Below, piece after piece: positions 6,214-8,017 of a stretch of DNA of 8,017 bases. Positions within the stretch are counted from its first letter, which is position 1. Each line of letters opens with the position of its first letter. Location: the NCBI GenBank assembly GCA_947476855.1, contig CANJSR010000213.1, positions 1 to 8,017 of the forward strand, read 5' to 3'. The notes under the pieces are model-generated. The model worked only from the letters and a program-made list of their open reading frames with translations, was not told where the DNA came from and ran no database searches. The position numbers and the translations under genes are program-made. The stretch comes from Acetobacteraceae bacterium. GTDB lineage: Bacteria; Pseudomonadota; Alphaproteobacteria; Acetobacterales; Acetobacteraceae.

Positions 6214-6540
6214 TCATGCCACCGGGACCGACAGCAGGATCCGGCCTGCCTCGACTCGAACCGGGATCACCCCGGCGCAGCCCTCGTCCGGCTCCACCGC
6301 CTGTCCATCGGCCAGTTCGATCACCCAGCTATGCAACGGGCACGTCACGCGATGCCCGTGCACGATCCCCTGCGACAGCTTCCCCTGCTTGTGCGGGCAG
6401 GAGTCCCGCAGCGCGAACACCGTGTCATCGGCGGCGCGGAAGACGGCGATATCGCCTGACGGGGTCTCCACCACGCGGGACCCCAGCCGAGGCACGTCGT
6501 CAACCGCGCCGACATCGTGCCAGGAAACGGCAGCAACCAT
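6214..6540 (-). CDS. nirD: Nitrite reductase small subunit, Rieske-type
   Basis: Small subunit of the cytoplasmic NAD(P)H-dependent assimilatory nitrite reductase; it partners NirB in the six-electron reduction of nitrite to ammonium. The 108-residue protein is a single Rieske-fold domain. Both ligand pairs are present: Cys48-Pro-His50 and Cys67-Pro-Leu-His70, in SCPHKQGKLSQG and GHRVTCPLHSW. E. coli NirD, as I recall, lacks these ligands, whereas this protein should be able to hold a [2Fe-2S] cluster. The ATG at 6540 was chosen because GAGGGAG (6547-6553) lies 6 nt upstream; an ATG at 6546 and a GTG at 6555 are in frame but abut or precede that site. The gene starts 11 nt after the nirB stop. 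Its TGA overlaps an ATG (6217) that opens the longer nasA frame. Confidence 0.95.
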   Translation of the reverse strand: MVAAVSWHDVGAVDDVPRLGSRVVETPSGDIAVFRAADDTVFALRDSCPHKQGKLSQGIVHGHRVTCPLHSWVIELADGQAVEPDEGCAGVIPVRVEAGRILLSVPVA

Positions 6541-6546
6541 GTCCAT

Positions 6547-6553
6547 CTCCCTC
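6547..6553 (-). promoter_or_regulatory. Ribosome binding site of nirD, overlapping the nirB stop codon
   Basis: GAGGGAG on the minus strand lies 6 nt before the ATG at 6540. Its first two bases are part of the nirB TGA (6552-6554), so a ribosome ending nirB covers the site, a layout that favours coupled translation of the two subunits. It decides between three in-frame nirD starts. Confidence 0.7.
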
Positions 6554-8017
6554 ACTCCACTGTCGCGAGGGGCGTGAACTCGTGCCTGTCCACCCCGCCG
6601 GCGGCACGGTCGGACCAGGGGTCGCGCTGGGAGAACCGCTGGCTCTCCTGGAACCGTGCCGCCAAAGCGGCGCGATCGGCCGCGACAGACAGGCGCTCAC
6701 GCACTGACTCGATGCCGACCCGTTCCACCCAGGGCGCGGTGCGTTCCAGGTAATGCGCGTCCTCCCGGTACATCTGCAGGAAGGCGGCGCAGTATTCCAT
6801 CACCTCGGCGTCCGTCGTGACCTTCACCAGCAGGTCCGTCACCCGCACCTTGATCCCGCCATTCCCGCCGACATGCAGGTCCCATCCGGCCTCGGTCGCG
6901 ATCGCGCCGAAATCCTTGATCGTCGCCTCCGCGCAGTTGCGCGGGCAGCCCGACACCGCGAGCTTGGTCTTGTGCGGGGTCCAGGTGCCCCAGGTCATCC
7001 GCTCCAGCGCGATGCCCATGCCGGTGGAATCCTGGGTGCCGAAGCGGCACCATTCCGAGCCGACGCAGGTCTTCACCGTCCGCAGCGCCTTGCCATAGGC
7101 GTGGCCCGAGACCATCCCGGCCGCGTTCAGATCGGCCCAGACCGCCGGCAACTGCTCCTTCCGCACGCCGAGCAGGTCGATCCGCTGCCCGCCGGTCACC
7201 TTCACCGCCGGGATCGCGAATTTGTCCACCACATCGGCGATTGCCCGTAGTTCGGCCGACGTCGTCGTGCCCCCCCACATGCGCGGCACGACCGAGTAGG
7301 TGCCATCCTTCTGGATGTTGGCGTGCATCCGCTCATTGACGAAGCGCGAACGGGAGTCGTCACGGTATTCCCCCGGCCAGGCGCACAGCAGGTAGTAGTT
7401 GATGGCGGGGCGGCAGCTCGCGCAGCCATCCGGGGTGGTCCAGTCCAGCGCCCGCATCACCGCCGGGATCGATTTCAGCGACCGCTCACGGATCGCGGCG
7501 CGCACGGCATCATGGCCGTGGCTGGTGCACTTGCAGATCGGCTTGACCTTGGGGGCGGCGCTGTAGTCGGCGCCGGCGGCGAAGGCGAGCAGCGCCTCCA
7601 CCTGGCAGGTGCAGCTGCCGCAGGACGACGACGCCTTGGTCCGCCCGCGCACCCCGTCCAGCGTCGTCAGCTTGTGTTCGGCGATGGCCGCCAGGATGCG
7701 GCCCTTTGACACACCGTTGCAGCCGCAGATTTCCGCCGTGTCGGGCAGGGTTTCCGGCCCGGCCGTGTCCGCCCCGCCCGCCAGCGCCGGCCCGAACACC
7801 AGCGTGTCGCGCAGGGTGGAGACATCGGCGCCGTCGCGGATCATGTCCAGATACCAGGCGGCGTCGCGCGCGTCGCCGTACAGCACTGCGCCGATCAGCC
7901 GGTCATCCCGCAGCACCAGCCGCTTGTGGACCCCACGGGCAGCGTCGCGGAAGACGATCTCCTCGGTCGTGTCGTCGCCGGTGAAATCCCCGGCCGAGGA
8001 CATGTCGATGCCCGTGA
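6552..8017 (-). CDS. nirB: Nitrite reductase [NAD(P)H] large subunit, C-terminal part (5' end cut by window)
   Basis: Siroheme nitrite reductase reducing nitrite to ammonium with NAD(P)H. The frame runs off the right edge (codons for Thr-Gly-Ile-Asp precede the first visible Met at 8003), so the FAD/NAD-binding N-terminal half is mostly outside. Numbering from that Met, the sequence opens with the end of the flavoprotein domain (SAGDFTG). A first BFD-like [2Fe-2S] domain follows (Cys93-x-Cys95, Cys128-x2-Cys131), then a second (Cys157-x-Cys159, Cys194-x2-Cys197). The sulfite/nitrite reductase ferredoxin-like half-domain comes next, and the siroheme/[4Fe-4S] motifs Cys313-x5-Cys319 (TCVGSEWC) and Cys353-x3-Cys357 (SGCPRNC) follow. 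The SIR-like C-terminus runs to 483. The BFD pair and adjacent nirD separate it from sulfite reductase CysI. It is the first gene of the operon visible here; the promoter must lie beyond the window. Confidence 0.97.
   Translation of the reverse strand, partial: TGIDMSSAGDFTGDDTTEEIVFRDAARGVHKRLVLRDDRLIGAVLYGDARDAAWYLDMIRDGADVSTLRDTLVFGPALAGGADTAGPETLPDTAEICGCNGVSKGRILAAIAEHKLTTLDGVRGRTKASSSCGSCTCQVEALLAFAAGADYSAAPKVKPICKCTSHGHDAVRAAIRERSLKSIPAVMRALDWTTPDGCASCRPAINYYLLCAWPGEYRDDSRSRFVNERMHANIQKDGTYSVVPRMWGGTTTSAELRAIADVVDKFAIPAVKVTGGQRIDLLGVRKEQLPAVWADLNAAGMVSGHAYGKALRTVKTCVGSEWCRFGTQDSTGMGIALERMTWGTWTPHKTKLAVSGCPRNCAEATIKDFGAIATEAGWDLHVGGNGGIKVRVTDLLVKVTTDAEVMEYCAAFLQMYREDAHYLERTAPWVERVGIESVRERLSVAADRAALAARFQESQRFSQRDPWSDRAAGGVDRHEFTPLATVE

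Overview
The window is very GC-rich DNA with almost no spare sequence. It looks like the chromosome of an alphaproteobacterium. I lean towards a Rhodospirillales/Acetobacteraceae-type organism because of the base composition, the plant-like class II DAHP synthase, and the palindromic repeats of the GTCATCCCCGG and CCCTCCCCCTCAAGGGGGAGGG kinds. The taxon is inference only.

Layout: two convergent gene blocks meet at 2455-2458. The plus-strand block (1-2458) holds the 3' part of a class II DAHP synthase (aromatic amino acid entry step), a nicotinate phosphoribosyltransferase (NAD salvage) four bases after it, a 177-bp gap largely occupied by a palindromic repeat (element A), and pgpA (phosphatidylglycerophosphatase A). 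The minus-strand block (8017 down to 2455) is an assimilatory nitrate/nitrite reduction operon in the order nirB (5' end outside the window), nirD, nasA, cobA. The last genes of the two blocks overlap tail to tail by 4 bp.

How the minus-strand genes work together: NasA (Mo-bis-MGD, [4Fe-4S], C-terminal BFD-like [2Fe-2S]) reduces nitrate to nitrite. NirB (siroheme/[4Fe-4S] plus two BFD-like [2Fe-2S] domains) with the Rieske-type NirD reduces nitrite to ammonium. CobA makes precorrin-2, the precursor of the siroheme needed by NirB. A precorrin-2 dehydrogenase/ferrochelatase, a nitrate transporter, the regulator and the operon promoter are not in the window.

The genes themselves are ordinary. 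The notable content is the repeats. Two related copies of a quasi-palindromic element (A before pgpA, B before nasA) sit immediately upstream of start codons, in the same orientation relative to the downstream gene. Each carries two hairpins and a G-quadruplex-type motif on each strand. A third, different palindrome (element C) lies inside the cobA reading frame and appears to be translated as residues 27-61 of CobA. I see no defence system, CRISPR array, mobile element, tRNA or rRNA, and no convincing new system.
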